A stretch of DNA of 64,000 nucleotides from Nocardioides sp. R-C-SC26 (GTDB taxonomy: Bacteria; Actinomycetota; Actinomycetes; Propionibacteriales; Nocardioidaceae): NCBI RefSeq assembly GCF_021246465.1, contig NZ_JAHRHK010000011.1, positions 47,206-111,205 on the forward strand, given 5' to 3'. Both the position numbers and the translations under genes were made by a program. Positions 18,830 to 27,352 of this stretch are shown here, piece after piece. Within the stretch, counting starts at the first letter, position 1. Each line of letters opens with the position of its first letter. The notes beneath the pieces were generated by a model. It ran no database searches and was not told the origin of the DNA. It worked only from the letters and a program-made list of their open reading frames with translations.

Positions 18830-19795
18830 GTGAGACCCGTGAACCGCGTACAGCAGCTTCTCGGTGTCGAGATCCCGATCGTGCAGGCGCCGATGACCTT
18901 CATCGCCCGTGCCGAGCTGGCCGCGGCGGTCGCCGAGGCCGGCGGGCTCGGCGTCATCGAGACCCTCTCCCCCGAGGGCCGCGACGACCTGCTCCGAGTG
19001 CGCGAGATGACGGCCAGGCCGGTCGCGGCGAACCTGATGATCCAGGGCTGGAAGCACGATCCCTCGATCGTCGACACCTACGTCGAGGCCGACGTGCGCG
19101 TGGTCTTCTCCTCCGCAGGCGACCCCGGCCTCTTCACCGAGCGGTTGCACGACGCCGGCATCACCGTGGTCCACGTCGTCGGCTCGCTCAAGGCCGCGTT
19201 GAAGGCGGCCGACGCCGGTGTGGACGGCCTGGTGGTGGAGGGCGTCGAGGGTGGCGGCTTCAAGAGCGCGCTCGGCGCCTCGACGATGGTGCTGCTCCCT
19301 CTGGTCGCGAGCCGCGTCGACCTCCCGCTCGTCGCCGCGGGCGGCATCTGCGACGCGACGTCGATGGCGGCCGCGTTCGTGCTCGGCGCCGAGGGGGTGC
19401 AGATGGGGACCCGGATGCTCGCGACCGCCGAGGCCGGCGTGCACGAGCACTTCAAGGGCGCCATCGTGGAAGCCGGCGACGACGGCACCGTGCTCCTGCA
19501 GGTGCCCGGCAATCCCACGATGCGCGTGCTGCGCAACGGTCTCGCGACCGGTGCACTCGACCGCGGCGCGACCCCCGCCGCAGATGTCGGCGGCGAGCCG
19601 TTGCTCGGCCGGATCCACGACCTGTACTTCGGTGGCGACATGGAGGCGAGCGTCGCCAACACCGGCCAGGTCTCGGCCCGGATCGACTCGGTGCGCCCCG
19701 TCGCCGAGGTGATCGGGGAGATGTGGGCGGGCTGTACGCAGGCGCTCGAGATCGCTCGCAACCGCATGGCCCCCTCGCGCGTCTCCTCTGCGTGA
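18830..19795 (+). CDS. nitronate monooxygenase family flavoprotein
   Basis: A 321-residue FMN-binding TIM barrel of the 2-nitropropane dioxygenase/nitronate monooxygenase family, also related to FabK. It shows VEIPIVQAPMTFIA at the first strand, the phosphate-binding VAAGGICDATSMAAAFVLGAEGVQMGTRML region (about 175-205), and VEGVEGGGF, where many relatives have the catalytic His. Whether it oxidises nitronates or is an unassigned reductase cannot be told. The GTG at 18830 has GGAGG at 18816-18820 with nine bases of spacing and is preferred over the GTG at 18839. Confidence 0.85.
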   Translation: MRPVNRVQQLLGVEIPIVQAPMTFIARAELAAAVAEAGGLGVIETLSPEGRDDLLRVREMTARPVAANLMIQGWKHDPSIVDTYVEADVRVVFSSAGDPGLFTERLHDAGITVVHVVGSLKAALKAADAGVDGLVVEGVEGGGFKSALGASTMVLLPLVASRVDLPLVAAGGICDATSMAAAFVLGAEGVQMGTRMLATAEAGVHEHFKGAIVEAGDDGTVLLQVPGNPTMRVLRNGLATGALDRGATPAADVGGEPLLGRIHDLYFGGDMEASVANTGQVSARIDSVRPVAEVIGEMWAGCTQALEIARNRMAPSRVSSA

Positions 19796-21057
19796 GAAAC
19801 CGCGGACCCCTCGGACTCGGCCTGGTCGCTGCGGCGTTGGTGGCCGCCGCCACCGTCGGCGGACCCGCCGACCAGGTCGTGCACGACGTCGCCGTGCTGG
19901 TCGACGAGATCGCGGCCCCGACCGCCACGGGGGACGCAGGCGCGGACTCTGCCGACGGCACCGCCGCGGGCCGTGCCGAGATAGGCGGGGCAGACAGGGC
20001 CCCCCGCCGGATGTCGCTGGTGATGGGCGGCGACCTGCTGTGGCACAACACCGTGTGGCAGTCGGCGCAGGTCGACGCGACCCGCACCGGACGTGGGTAC
20101 GAGGGGTTCGACTTCGACCCGATGTTCGCGGGGCTGCGGTCCCTGGTCGCGCGGGCCGACGTCGCGCTGTGCCATGAGGAGGTGCCCTTCGCGCGCCCGG
20201 GGCAGGCGCTGCAGAGCTATCCGGTGTTCGCCGCACCCCGACAGGTCGCACCGTGGCTCGCCGACTTCGGCTTCGACGCCTGCACGACCGCGTCCAACCA
20301 CGCGGTCGACCAGGGCTGGGAAGGGCTCCGCTACACCGCGACCCTGCTCCGCCGGCACGGCGTGATGCCGATCGGCACCTTCCGCAGCGCCGCCGAGCGC
20401 CGCCGTCCGGTCATCCTCGCCACCGACGACGACGTCCGCGTCGGTGTGGTCGCCGGCACCTACAGCCTCAACGGCTTCCTGATGCCCGAGGGGCGACCCT
20501 GGGCCGTCTCGTTGTGGGACGCCGACAACCTGCTCACCCAGGCCCGGGCAGCCCGCGCCGCGGGAGCCGACATCGTCGTGGTCCACCTGCACGGAGGCGA
20601 CGAGTACCAGCACCTGCCGAACGCCGACCAGGTCTCCCTGGTGCGCCGGCTCACCCGGTCGCCCGATGTCGATCTCGTGCTCGGCGACCACGCGCACGTC
20701 GTCCAACCCGTCACGCGGGTCAACGGCACCTGGGTGGTCTACGGCATGGGCAACATGGTCGCCCAGCAGGAGCCCTCCCGGCCGGCGACCTACCAGGGCA
20801 TCAGCGTGCGCTTCGAGTTCACCGAGCGAGACCCTTCACGAGGCGGCGGCTTCGCGGTGACCCGGGCCGCCTACATCCCGACGACGTGGAACCTGTACGG
20901 CGGAAGTGCGAACCCGATCCGGATCGTGCGCATCAACCGGGCGCTCCGCGCCGGCTGGCCGGACGCCGCGATGCGGGCGCGTCTGCTGGCCGCGCGCGCC
21001 GCGATCCGCGACGCGGTCGACGGTCTCGGCCGAGCTCCCGGTCTCCGCGAGGGCTGA
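19792..21057 (+). CDS. exported CapA-family metallophosphatase-like protein
   Basis: A 421-residue protein with an N-terminal signal peptide or anchor (about 3-30) and a CapA/PgsA metallophosphatase domain. Visible motifs are GGDLLWHN, HEEVPFARPG, SNHAVDQGWEGL, HLHGGDEY and GDHAHVVQP, the metal-ligand series of this family. Relatives take part in poly-gamma-glutamate synthesis or are uncharacterised extracytoplasmic enzymes; no PgsB/C partner is nearby. The GTG start overlaps the preceding stop codon (GTGA), so it is translationally coupled. It converges with guaB3 with a 9-bp gap. Confidence 0.85.
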   Translation: MRNRGPLGLGLVAAALVAAATVGGPADQVVHDVAVLVDEIAAPTATGDAGADSADGTAAGRAEIGGADRAPRRMSLVMGGDLLWHNTVWQSAQVDATRTGRGYEGFDFDPMFAGLRSLVARADVALCHEEVPFARPGQALQSYPVFAAPRQVAPWLADFGFDACTTASNHAVDQGWEGLRYTATLLRRHGVMPIGTFRSAAERRRPVILATDDDVRVGVVAGTYSLNGFLMPEGRPWAVSLWDADNLLTQARAARAAGADIVVVHLHGGDEYQHLPNADQVSLVRRLTRSPDVDLVLGDHAHVVQPVTRVNGTWVVYGMGNMVAQQEPSRPATYQGISVRFEFTERDPSRGGGFAVTRAAYIPTTWNLYGGSANPIRIVRINRALRAGWPDAAMRARLLAARAAIRDAVDGLGRAPGLREG

Positions 21058-21066
21058 GCCGGTGGG

Positions 21067-22176
21067 TCAGGCCTGGAGCACGACCTCCACGCGCTGGAAC
21101 TCCTTGACCTCGGTGTAGCCCGTCGTGGCCATCGAGCGGCGCAGCGCGCCGACCAGGTTCATGGTGCCGTCGGCGACGCGCGAGGGGCCGAAGAGCACCT
21201 CCTCGAGGGTGCCGACCTGCTCGAACCGCACCCGCTGGCCACGGGGCAGCTCGGCATGGTGCGCCTCGGCACCCCAGTGGAAGCCGCGGCCCGGGGCGTC
21301 GGTCGCCCGCGCGAACGGCGAACCGACCATGACGGCGTCCGCACCGCAGGCGATGGCCTTGGAGATGTCGCCCGACTTGCCGATCGAACCGTCGGCGATC
21401 ACGTGGACGTAGCGGCCGCCGGACTCGTCGAGGTAGTCGCGGCGCGCGGCGGCGACGTCGGCCACCGCGGAGGCCATCGGCACGGCGACGCCGAGGACCG
21501 TGCGGGTGGTGTGGGCGGCGCCGCCACCGAAGCCGACGAGGACACCGGCCGCGCCGGTGCGCATCAGGTGCAGGGCGGCCTGGTGGGTCGCGCAACCGCC
21601 GACGATGACGGGCACGTCGAGCTCGTAGATGAACTCCTTGAGGTTCAGGGGCTCGGCCTGACTGGAGACGTGCTCGGCCGAGACGGTGGTGCCGCGGATG
21701 ACGAACATGTCGACGCCGGCGTCGACCACGGCCTTGGCGAACTCCTTGGTGCGCTGGGGCGAGAGCGAACCGGCGACGGTGACCCCGGCTTCGCGCATCT
21801 CGCGCAGCCGCTCGGCGATCAGCTCGGCCTTGATCGGCTCGGCGTAGATCTCCTGCATCCGCGCCGTGGCGTCGACGCCCTGCAGTTCGGCGACCTCGGC
21901 GAGCAGGTCGGTCGGGTCGGCGTACCGGGTCCAGAGGCCCTCGAGATTGAGAACGCCGAGTCCGCCGTGGCGGCCGAGCGCGATCGCGGTCGCGGGCGAC
22001 ATCACCGAGTCCATCGGCGCCGCCATGATGGGCAGCTCGAAGCGGTAGGCGTCGATCTGCCAGGCCGTGCTGACCTCCTCGGGGTCGCGCGTGCGCCGCG
22101 AGGGCACGATCGCGATGTCGTCGAAGGAGTAGGCGCGCCTCGCGCGCTTGGCCTGTCCGATCTGAATCTCGGTCAC
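21067..22176 (-). CDS. guaB3: GuaB3-family IMP dehydrogenase-related protein
   Basis: A 369-residue (beta/alpha)8 protein of the actinobacterial GuaB3 class. It starts with EIQIGQAKRARRAYSFDDIAIVPSRRTRDP, contains LPIMAAPMDSVMSPATA, and lacks the CBS pair of full-length GuaB. VIVGGCATHQAAL and GTPFGRA-like loop sequences correspond to the IMP and catalytic region but differ from canonical GuaB2. GuaB3 homologues are generally not IMP dehydrogenases; some have been reported to have GMP reductase activity. The GTG is six bases after TAATCT (22183-22188), a -10 box that contains the stop codon of the upstream adenosine deaminase gene. Confidence 0.9.
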   Translation of the reverse strand: MTEIQIGQAKRARRAYSFDDIAIVPSRRTRDPEEVSTAWQIDAYRFELPIMAAPMDSVMSPATAIALGRHGGLGVLNLEGLWTRYADPTDLLAEVAELQGVDATARMQEIYAEPIKAELIAERLREMREAGVTVAGSLSPQRTKEFAKAVVDAGVDMFVIRGTTVSAEHVSSQAEPLNLKEFIYELDVPVIVGGCATHQAALHLMRTGAAGVLVGFGGGAAHTTRTVLGVAVPMASAVADVAAARRDYLDESGGRYVHVIADGSIGKSGDISKAIACGADAVMVGSPFARATDAPGRGFHWGAEAHHAELPRGQRVRFEQVGTLEEVLFGPSRVADGTMNLVGALRRSMATTGYTEVKEFQRVEVVLQA

Positions 22177-22185
22177 GCGGAGAGA

Positions 22186-23265
22186 TTAGAGGCTCGGCGC
22201 CCCGGGAGCGTCGTTCGGGCCGCCGGCGCGGGCCTCGGCGTGCGCGTCGATCTCGGCCGACAGACGGGCGCGGACGTCGTCGGGCGCGAAGGAGTAGCGG
22301 ACGGCGGAGCGGGCGAGGTCGCTGACGCCGTCGGCGTCGAGGCGCAGCAGGTCGGCGGCGATCTCGTACTCGCGGTTCAACGTGGTGCCGAACATCGGCG
22401 GGTCGTCGGAGTTGATCGTCACCGGCACTCCGGCGGCCACGAGGGTCTCGAGCGGGTGCTCGGCCAGGCCCGGCACCGCGCGGGTGGCGACGTTGGACGA
22501 GGGGCACACCTCGAGCGGGATGTCGTGCTCGGCGAGGTGGGCCATCAGCGCGGGGTCGGATGCCGCGGAGATGCCGTGCCCGATCCTCTCGGCGCCGAGC
22601 AGGCGGAGGGAGTCCCAGATGGTCTCGGGGCCGGTGGTCTCGCCGGCGTGGGGCACCGAGCGGAGCCCGGCTGCCCGGGCGCGCTCGAAGTGCGGCGCGA
22701 ACTGCGGGCGCGGGACGCCGATCTCAGGACCGCCGAGTCCGAATCCGATCAGCGCGTCCGTGCGGTGATCCAGGGCGTAGCCGAGCGTGGCGTCGGCGGC
22801 GGGGATCCCCGACTCACCGGGGATGTCGTAGATCCAGCGCAGCACCACGCCGAAGTCCCGCTCAGCCGCGACACGTGCGTCCTCGATCGCCTCGGTGTAG
22901 GCCTCGATCGGCACACCGGCCAGCACCGAGGTGTACGGCGTGCAGGTCAGCTCGGCGTACCGGACCCGCTGCTCGGTGCCGAGGTCGCGCGCGATCTCGT
23001 AGGTGAGGTAGCGGACGTCGTCGGGCGTACGGATCAGCGCCACCACGGCCAGGTAGACCTCGATGAAGTGCGCGAAGTCGCGGAACTCGTAGAAGGACCG
23101 CAGACCCTCCGGGTCGGCCGGCACCGTCCCGGGGTGACGGGCGGCCAGCTCGCCGACCATCCGCATCGACGCCGACCCGACGTGGTGCACATGCAGCTCG
23201 GCCTTGGGCATCGTGGCGATGAACGCGGCGAGCGGGTGCGGGTCCGGAGCAGTCACGACGGTCAC
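22186..23265 (-). CDS. add: adenosine deaminase
   Basis: Zinc aminohydrolase converting adenosine or deoxyadenosine to inosine in purine salvage. The 359 residues contain the complete series of family motifs: PKAELHVHHVGSAS (first metal-binding HxH), PHAGETTG, AERIGHGIS (catalytic His), EVCPSSN and TINSDDPPMFG. The HVGSAS variant belongs to the actinobacterial subgroup usually located beside guaB3, as here, where it may act on a related purine nucleoside. The GTG lies six bases after GAGACT (23272-23277), the same -10 variant as at the KstR-type promoter. Confidence 0.9.
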   Translation of the reverse strand: MTVVTAPDPHPLAAFIATMPKAELHVHHVGSASMRMVGELAARHPGTVPADPEGLRSFYEFRDFAHFIEVYLAVVALIRTPDDVRYLTYEIARDLGTEQRVRYAELTCTPYTSVLAGVPIEAYTEAIEDARVAAERDFGVVLRWIYDIPGESGIPAADATLGYALDHRTDALIGFGLGGPEIGVPRPQFAPHFERARAAGLRSVPHAGETTGPETIWDSLRLLGAERIGHGISAASDPALMAHLAEHDIPLEVCPSSNVATRAVPGLAEHPLETLVAAGVPVTINSDDPPMFGTTLNREYEIAADLLRLDADGVSDLARSAVRYSFAPDDVRARLSAEIDAHAEARAGGPNDAPGAPSL

Positions 23266-23284
23266 CCTGCCAGTCTCACCCAGG

Positions 23285-24034
23285 TCACTGGACGGCGGCG
23301 ACCAGGTTGTCGGCGACCTCCTCGTAGGTGCGTCCGTCGCGGAAGACCTGGCCGTCGAGCAGGATCGTGGGAGTCCCCGTGACGCCGGCGGCGCCCGCCG
23401 CCTTCGTCGCGGCAGCGACGTCGTCGGCCCGCGCGTCGTCCTCGATGCCTGCGCGCACCTCGTCCTCGTCGGCGCCGGCCTCGACGGCCTTCTGCACCAG
23501 CCAGTCCGCGTCAGGGAAGGTCGTCTGGCTCTCCGACGGCTGGTCGGCGAAGAGGAGGTCGTGGAAGGCCTTGGCGACCTCGTCGCCTGCGGCGTCCTGC
23601 ACCACGAAGAACGCGTTGAGCGCGTCCGCCGAGTAGGGCCCGAGGCGATCGAGCACCACCATCGGCCGGTACTCCAGGCGGACCTTGCCCGCCTCGGCCA
23701 GAGCGGTGAGGCGCTCGCCCGCCGTCTGCTCGACGATGCCGCAGAGCGGGCAGAGGAAGTCCTCGTAGATCACGATGCTGTGCGGTGCGTCGGCGGAGCC
23801 GACGGCCAGGCTGTGGTCGCTCGACGCGGTGCCGCTCGCCGCGGCGTCCTCGATGGCGCCAGCGCTGTCGTTGGCGCGGTTGATCAGGAACCCGCCTCCG
23901 ACGAGGGCGGCGATCACCGCCACCACCGCGAGACCGGTGAGCAGGTTGCGACGCCGCTCACGCCGTCGGGCTGCCGCCTGCGCGGCAGCATGCCTCTCCG
24001 CTCGCTCCTGTGCCTTGGACCTGCTCACGCTCAT
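23285..24034 (-). CDS. membrane-anchored DsbA-like thiol oxidoreductase
   Basis: A 249-residue protein with a strongly basic N-terminus, one membrane anchor (about 31-51) and an extracytoplasmic thioredoxin fold with inserted helices. The active site is CPLC (in YEDFLCPLCGIVE, about residue 95), with the cis-Pro loop TGTPTILLDGQVF. It probably forms or isomerises disulfides of exported proteins. It overlaps the MauE-like gene by 4 bp (ATGA); a DoxX/MauE membrane protein is the usual electron partner. Confidence 0.87.
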   Translation of the reverse strand: MSVSRSKAQERAERHAAAQAAARRRERRRNLLTGLAVVAVIAALVGGGFLINRANDSAGAIEDAAASGTASSDHSLAVGSADAPHSIVIYEDFLCPLCGIVEQTAGERLTALAEAGKVRLEYRPMVVLDRLGPYSADALNAFFVVQDAAGDEVAKAFHDLLFADQPSESQTTFPDADWLVQKAVEAGADEDEVRAGIEDDARADDVAAATKAAGAAGVTGTPTILLDGQVFRDGRTYEEVADNLVAAVQ

Positions 24035-24570
24035 CGCTCGATCTCCTGCTGGTCGTCCTGGTCTGGGGTGAGTTCTGGGAGGTGCTCGCTGCCGTCGATG
24101 TCGGTCGGCTCAAGCGCGCGGTGTCGGAAGAGGACGCCGTCCAGCGCGAGACGTGAGCTCCCGACCGCGACCACGAACACGCTCATGGCGATCAGGCCTA
24201 CGTCGCGCGCGATCTCCCACGGGTACTCCGCGGCTGCGTCCGGGTTGGGGCCGCCGTCGCCGAAGCACCCGCAGTCGATCTCCAGGCCCTGCGACCAGGC
24301 CCAGGAGATGCCGAACACGAAGGCGCCCAACAGCAGCGCGGAGAGGACCGCTGCCCCGCGCGTCATCACACCCAGCACGAGTGCGAGCCCGAGCACGACC
24401 TCGAGTGGGGGCAACAGGTAGCCGACCGGCTCGACCCACGCCCCCGGCAGCAGCTCGTAGGCTCGCACCGACTCGATGCTCGCGGCCGGGTCGGGCAGCT
24501 TCACCAGACCCGCGTAGAGCCACACCCCACCGACCACGAGTCGGGCCACCAGGGCCAGCCACTGCTTCAC
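24031..24570 (-). CDS. MauE/DoxX-family membrane protein
   Basis: A 179-residue protein with four membrane helices and the motif WLYAGLVKLPDP near residue 20. A cysteine pair, DCGCFG (about 101-106), sits in a loop before the last helices and could exchange disulfides with the DsbA-like protein encoded next. The charged C-terminal tail is cytoplasmic. The GTG at 24570 is seven bases after TAGGTT (24578-24583), a leaderless arrangement; the longer open frame upstream is antisense to orn and has no family similarity. Confidence 0.85.
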   Translation of the reverse strand: MKQWLALVARLVVGGVWLYAGLVKLPDPAASIESVRAYELLPGAWVEPVGYLLPPLEVVLGLALVLGVMTRGAAVLSALLLGAFVFGISWAWSQGLEIDCGCFGDGGPNPDAAAEYPWEIARDVGLIAMSVFVVAVGSSRLALDGVLFRHRALEPTDIDGSEHLPELTPDQDDQQEIER

Positions 24571-24648
24571 GGATCCGAACCTAGATCGGTCCCCTGAGTC
24601 GAACCTGAGCGTCGTCGGCCGGCGCCGCACGCCGTAGGGTGGCTCGGC

Positions 24649-25308
24649 GTGAGCGACCGTCTGGTGTGGATCGACTGCGAGATGACCGGCCTCGACCTCG
24701 GCGCGGACGCGCTGATCGAGGTCGCGGCCCTGGTGACCGACTCCGAGCTCAACGTGCTCGGCGACGGCGTCGACGTGATCATCAAGCCTCCCGCCGCAGC
24801 GCTCGACCAGATGATCGATTTCGTGCGGTCGATGCACGCCTCCTCGGGGCTGCTCGAGGAGCTCGAGCACGGCGTCAGCCTCGCCGAGGCCGAGCGGCAG
24901 GTACTGGACTACATCAGAGCCCACTGCCCGCCCGACAGCCGTCCGCCGCTGGCCGGCAACACCGTCGGCACCGACCGCAACTTCCTCGCGCGCGACATGC
25001 ACGACCTCGACGCGTTCCTGCACTACCGGATCATCGACGTCTCCTCCATCAAGGAGTTGGCGAAGCGCTGGTACCCCAAGGCCTACTTCGCGGCTCCCGC
25101 CAAGCGCGGCAACCACCGCGCCCTGGCCGACATCCAGGAGAGCATCGAGGAGCTGCGCTACTACCGCGACGCCGTCTTCGTGCCCGCTCCCGGCCCGGAC
25201 TCCGACACCGCACGGGCGCACGCCGCCCGGCACGGCGGAGCCCTCACCGGACTGTCCGAGGCCGGCGCCGCCGCTGCCGGCGATACCGATTCAGCGCCCG
25301 GCGACTGA
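24649..25308 (+). CDS. orn: oligoribonuclease
   Basis: 3'-5' exoribonuclease of the DEDDh family that degrades 2-5 nt RNA fragments, including pGpG from c-di-GMP. The 219 residues contain Exo[11 protein letters not shown] (7-16), ExoII around [14 protein letters not shown], and Exo[15 protein letters not shown] with the catalytic His and Asp. A 30-residue Ala-rich tail follows the domain. TAGGGT at 24635-24640 is the likely -10 box, eight bases before the GTG. Confidence 0.94.
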   Translation: MSDRLVWIDCEMTGLDLGADALIEVAALVTDSELNVLGDGVDVIIKPPAAALDQMIDFVRSMHASSGLLEELEHGVSLAEAERQVLDYIRAHCPPDSRPPLAGNTVGTDRNFLARDMHDLDAFLHYRIIDVSSIKELAKRWYPKAYFAAPAKRGNHRALADIQESIEELRYYRDAVFVPAPGPDSDTARAHAARHGGALTGLSEAGAAAAGDTDSAPGD

Positions 25309-25314
25309 TCCGTC

Positions 25315-25320
25315 TACACT
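25315..25320 (+). promoter_or_regulatory. candidate -10 box of tRNA-His
   Basis: TACACT lies about 26 bases before the mature 5' end of the tRNA, a normal distance for a short 5' leader. The -35 region is poorly conserved. Confidence 0.45.
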
Positions 25321-25345
25321 TCATCCGGCCCGTGTGACGGGTCAT

Positions 25346-25422
25346 GGTGGGTATAGCTCAGCTGGTAGAGCGCCGCGTTGTGGTCGCGGATGTCGCGGGT
25401 TCGAGTCCCGTTACTCACCCCA
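25346..25422 (+). tRNA. tRNA-His (GTG anticodon)
   Basis: A complete cloverleaf. The seven-base acceptor stem starts GTGGGTA (from 25347) and pairs with TACTCAC (25412-25418), with one G-U pair. The D arm starts AGCTCAGCTGGTAGAGC, the anticodon loop reads TTGTGGT, and the T arm contains GTTCGAGTC. The extra G at 25346 faces C73, the identity element of tRNA-His. The 3' CCA (25420-25422) is encoded. Confidence 0.97.
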
Positions 25423-25430
25423 CACGAGAG

Positions 25431-25466
25431 CAAGGCCCCGGTCCGCACACGCGAGCCGGGGCCTTG
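25431..25466 (+). terminator. intrinsic terminator after tRNA-His
   Basis: CAAGGCCCCGG (25431-25441) pairs perfectly with CCGGGGCCTTG (25456-25466) around a 14-base loop, followed by TCCTCT. It would also terminate the IclR gene transcript arriving from the right. Confidence 0.9.
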
Positions 25467-25471
25467 GTCCT

Positions 25472-26218
25472 CTAGACCCGGGCTCCGGCAAGTCTCGACG
25501 CCTCGTCGACGCCGCTGCCCAACACACGTACCAGCGCCGGCAGGCGATCCTCGTCGTAGCGGAACTCGGGAACGGTGATGGTGATCGTCCCCCGGGCGTG
25601 CCCATCGGGTCCGAGGACGGGGCCCGCGATGCCGACGGCCCCGGCGATGCGCTGTCCGTGCGTGCAGACGTAGCCGTGCTCACGCACGTGCTCCAACTGC
25701 TCTTCGACCTCGCGGCGTCGTGGGCGTGTCAGTGCGGCGAGGACGTCGTCGACCTGCTCGGTCGGACCGTAGGCGAGGGCCGCGAGACCACTGGCTCCGG
25801 TCGACATCGGACCCCACTCGTAGAGCGGGACGACGTAGCGCAGCGGGTGGTCGGCCTCGGTACCCGCCACGAACATCATCGCGCTCGTGCGCCAGTCGAC
25901 GATGGACAGCACGGCGGCCTCCCCGGACCGCTCGGTGATGCGCTCCAGGACGGGCCGCACCAGGTCCGCGATGTTGTGCCGCCGGGTGATGTGGTGCGCG
26001 AGCCGCAACGAGGCGCCGGACAGGTCGAATCGCTTGGTGGCCTCGTCCTGCTCGACCAGGCCGCTCTCGCACAGCGCCGTGAGCGCGCGCAGACACGTGC
26101 TCGGGCTCAGCGCGAGTTCGCGTGCGAGCTCACGCACGCCCCAGTCTCGGTCGCTCTCGGCCATGAAGGTCAGCACGGCGAGCACCTTCGCCGCCGGATC
26201 TCTGCTCTCGGCTACCAC
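25472..26218 (-). CDS. IclR-family transcriptional regulator
   Basis: A 248-residue regulator. The N-terminal winged helix-turn-helix (about 8-70) contains WGVRELARELALSPSTCLRALTALCESGL. The C-terminal ligand domain (about 75-240) contains GPMSTGASGLAALAYG and the HGYVCTHGQRIAGAVGIAGPV effector region. Divergent from the nine-gene operon starting at 26381, and most likely its regulator. The GTG is six bases after TACGCT (26225-26230), so it appears leaderless. Effector unknown. Confidence 0.9.
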   Translation of the reverse strand: MVAESRDPAAKVLAVLTFMAESDRDWGVRELARELALSPSTCLRALTALCESGLVEQDEATKRFDLSGASLRLAHHITRRHNIADLVRPVLERITERSGEAAVLSIVDWRTSAMMFVAGTEADHPLRYVVPLYEWGPMSTGASGLAALAYGPTEQVDDVLAALTRPRRREVEEQLEHVREHGYVCTHGQRIAGAVGIAGPVLGPDGHARGTITITVPEFRYDEDRLPALVRVLGSGVDEASRLAGARV

Positions 26219-26281
26219 GACGGCAGCGTAACGCCGTGCCGCTCAAAGGAACTGAAATGAGCGTGAACGGAACGCCGAGCT

Positions 26282-26342
26282 GTTTCCAGTAGGTGAAATC
26301 TGGCGGAAACCCTTGACTGAACAAACGTTCGCGCAGTTCACT
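26282..26342 (+). promoter_or_regulatory. control region of the asparaginase-ABC-aldolase operon
   Basis: A TTGACT -35 (26313-26318) is followed after 18 bp by TTCACT (26337-26342). The spacer contains AACGTT (26324-26329) inside GAACAAACGTTC, which resembles a LacI-type operator with a central CG. Upstream, GTTTCC and GGAAAC arms (26282-26310, 17 bp apart) form a dyad suited to an IclR dimer. The regulators at 33502 (LacI) and 25472 (IclR) are natural candidates. AGGAGG at 26368-26373 is the ribosome binding site. Confidence 0.5.
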
Positions 26343-26380
26343 TCACGGACAGAGCGAACGATTGCGCAGGAGGTGCACAC

Positions 26381-27352
26381 GTGCGGGTGGCGGTAGTGGC
26401 GACAGGTGGGACGATCGCGTCCCGCCGCGACGCGAGAGGCGATCTGGTGCCGGTCGACGGCGCCGCCGAGCTCTTCGCGACGGTCCCGGTCGACCCGCAG
26501 ATCCAGCTCGAGCACGTCGACCTGCCGCCGGTGCCGAGCTTCGCCACGCACCTCGACGACATGGTCGCCGTCGCGCTGCGGGCACGCTCGCTGATCGAGG
26601 ACGGGTGCGCGGGCGTGATCATCACCCACGGCACCGACTCGATGGAGGAGATGGCGTTCATCGCCGCCCACCTCCTGCCGCTGGACGCGCCCGTCGTCCT
26701 GACCGGCTCCCAGCGACCTGCGGACGACCCGCAGTCCGACGCCCCGGCGAATCTGCGCGATGCGCTCGCCGCGGTCAGGGCGCGGATCCCGGTCTGCGTG
26801 GTGATGGACGGCATCGCCATCGCCGCCGTCGAGGCGCGCAAGGTGCACACGTCAGCACCGCACGCCTTCTCCGGCGGTGCCGGCGGAGCCATCGCCCTCA
26901 TCGACGGCGAGCAGGTCGTGGCACTCGCCCGACCGCTGCGGGGCGGTACCTATGCGGACGTGACACCGGGCCCTCTCCCCCGCGTGGATGTGGTCGCCAT
27001 GGGCGCCGGCACCGACAGCACCCATCTCGACGCGTCCGTGGCCGCCGGGGCCGCGGGTGTGGTGCTGGAAGCCTTCGGCCGCGGGAACGCCGCGCCCCCG
27101 ATGGTCGAGTCGGTCGCGCACGCCGTCGACCAGGGCGTCGAGGTGCTGGTGAGCAGCCGAGTCGGCGCCGGGCTGGTCATGCCCCTCTACGGCGGCGGCG
27201 GGGGGGCCGATCTCGCTCGCGCCGGAGCGCAGTTCGCCGGCGACCTCACCCCCTCCCGGGCGCGGGTGGCCCTGAGCCTGGCGCTCGCACACCCCGAGCT
27301 GGGCCCGGCCGCCAAACAGGTCGAGCAGATCTGGCGCGGAGGCACCCGATGA
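26381..27352 (+). CDS. type II-like L-asparaginase family amidohydrolase
   Basis: A 323-residue N-terminal Thr hydrolase. The first catalytic Thr is in ATGGTIAS (Thr11), the second triad is THGTD (82-86), and a Lys follows in VEARKVHTS. There is no signal peptide. The family hydrolyses asparagine and other amides. Its location at the head of an operon for import and breakdown of an unknown compound suggests an amide substrate other than asparagine. The GTG start has a perfect AGGAGG seven bases upstream. The stop overlaps the next start (ATGA). Confidence 0.88.
   Translation: MRVAVVATGGTIASRRDARGDLVPVDGAAELFATVPVDPQIQLEHVDLPPVPSFATHLDDMVAVALRARSLIEDGCAGVIITHGTDSMEEMAFIAAHLLPLDAPVVLTGSQRPADDPQSDAPANLRDALAAVRARIPVCVVMDGIAIAAVEARKVHTSAPHAFSGGAGGAIALIDGEQVVALARPLRGGTYADVTPGPLPRVDVVAMGAGTDSTHLDASVAAGAAGVVLEAFGRGNAAPPMVESVAHAVDQGVEVLVSSRVGAGLVMPLYGGGGGADLARAGAQFAGDLTPSRARVALSLALAHPELGPAAKQVEQIWRGGTR

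Noticed and set aside
16997..19795. 932-residue plus-strand open frame
   Set aside because: The first 1.8 kb is antisense to glpD; only the part from 18830 has family similarity and a ribosome binding site.
17015..20251. 1,078-residue open frame extending glpD far upstream
   Set aside because: Only the part from 18772 matches GlpD; the rest is the antiframe of the nitronate monooxygenase-like and CapA genes.
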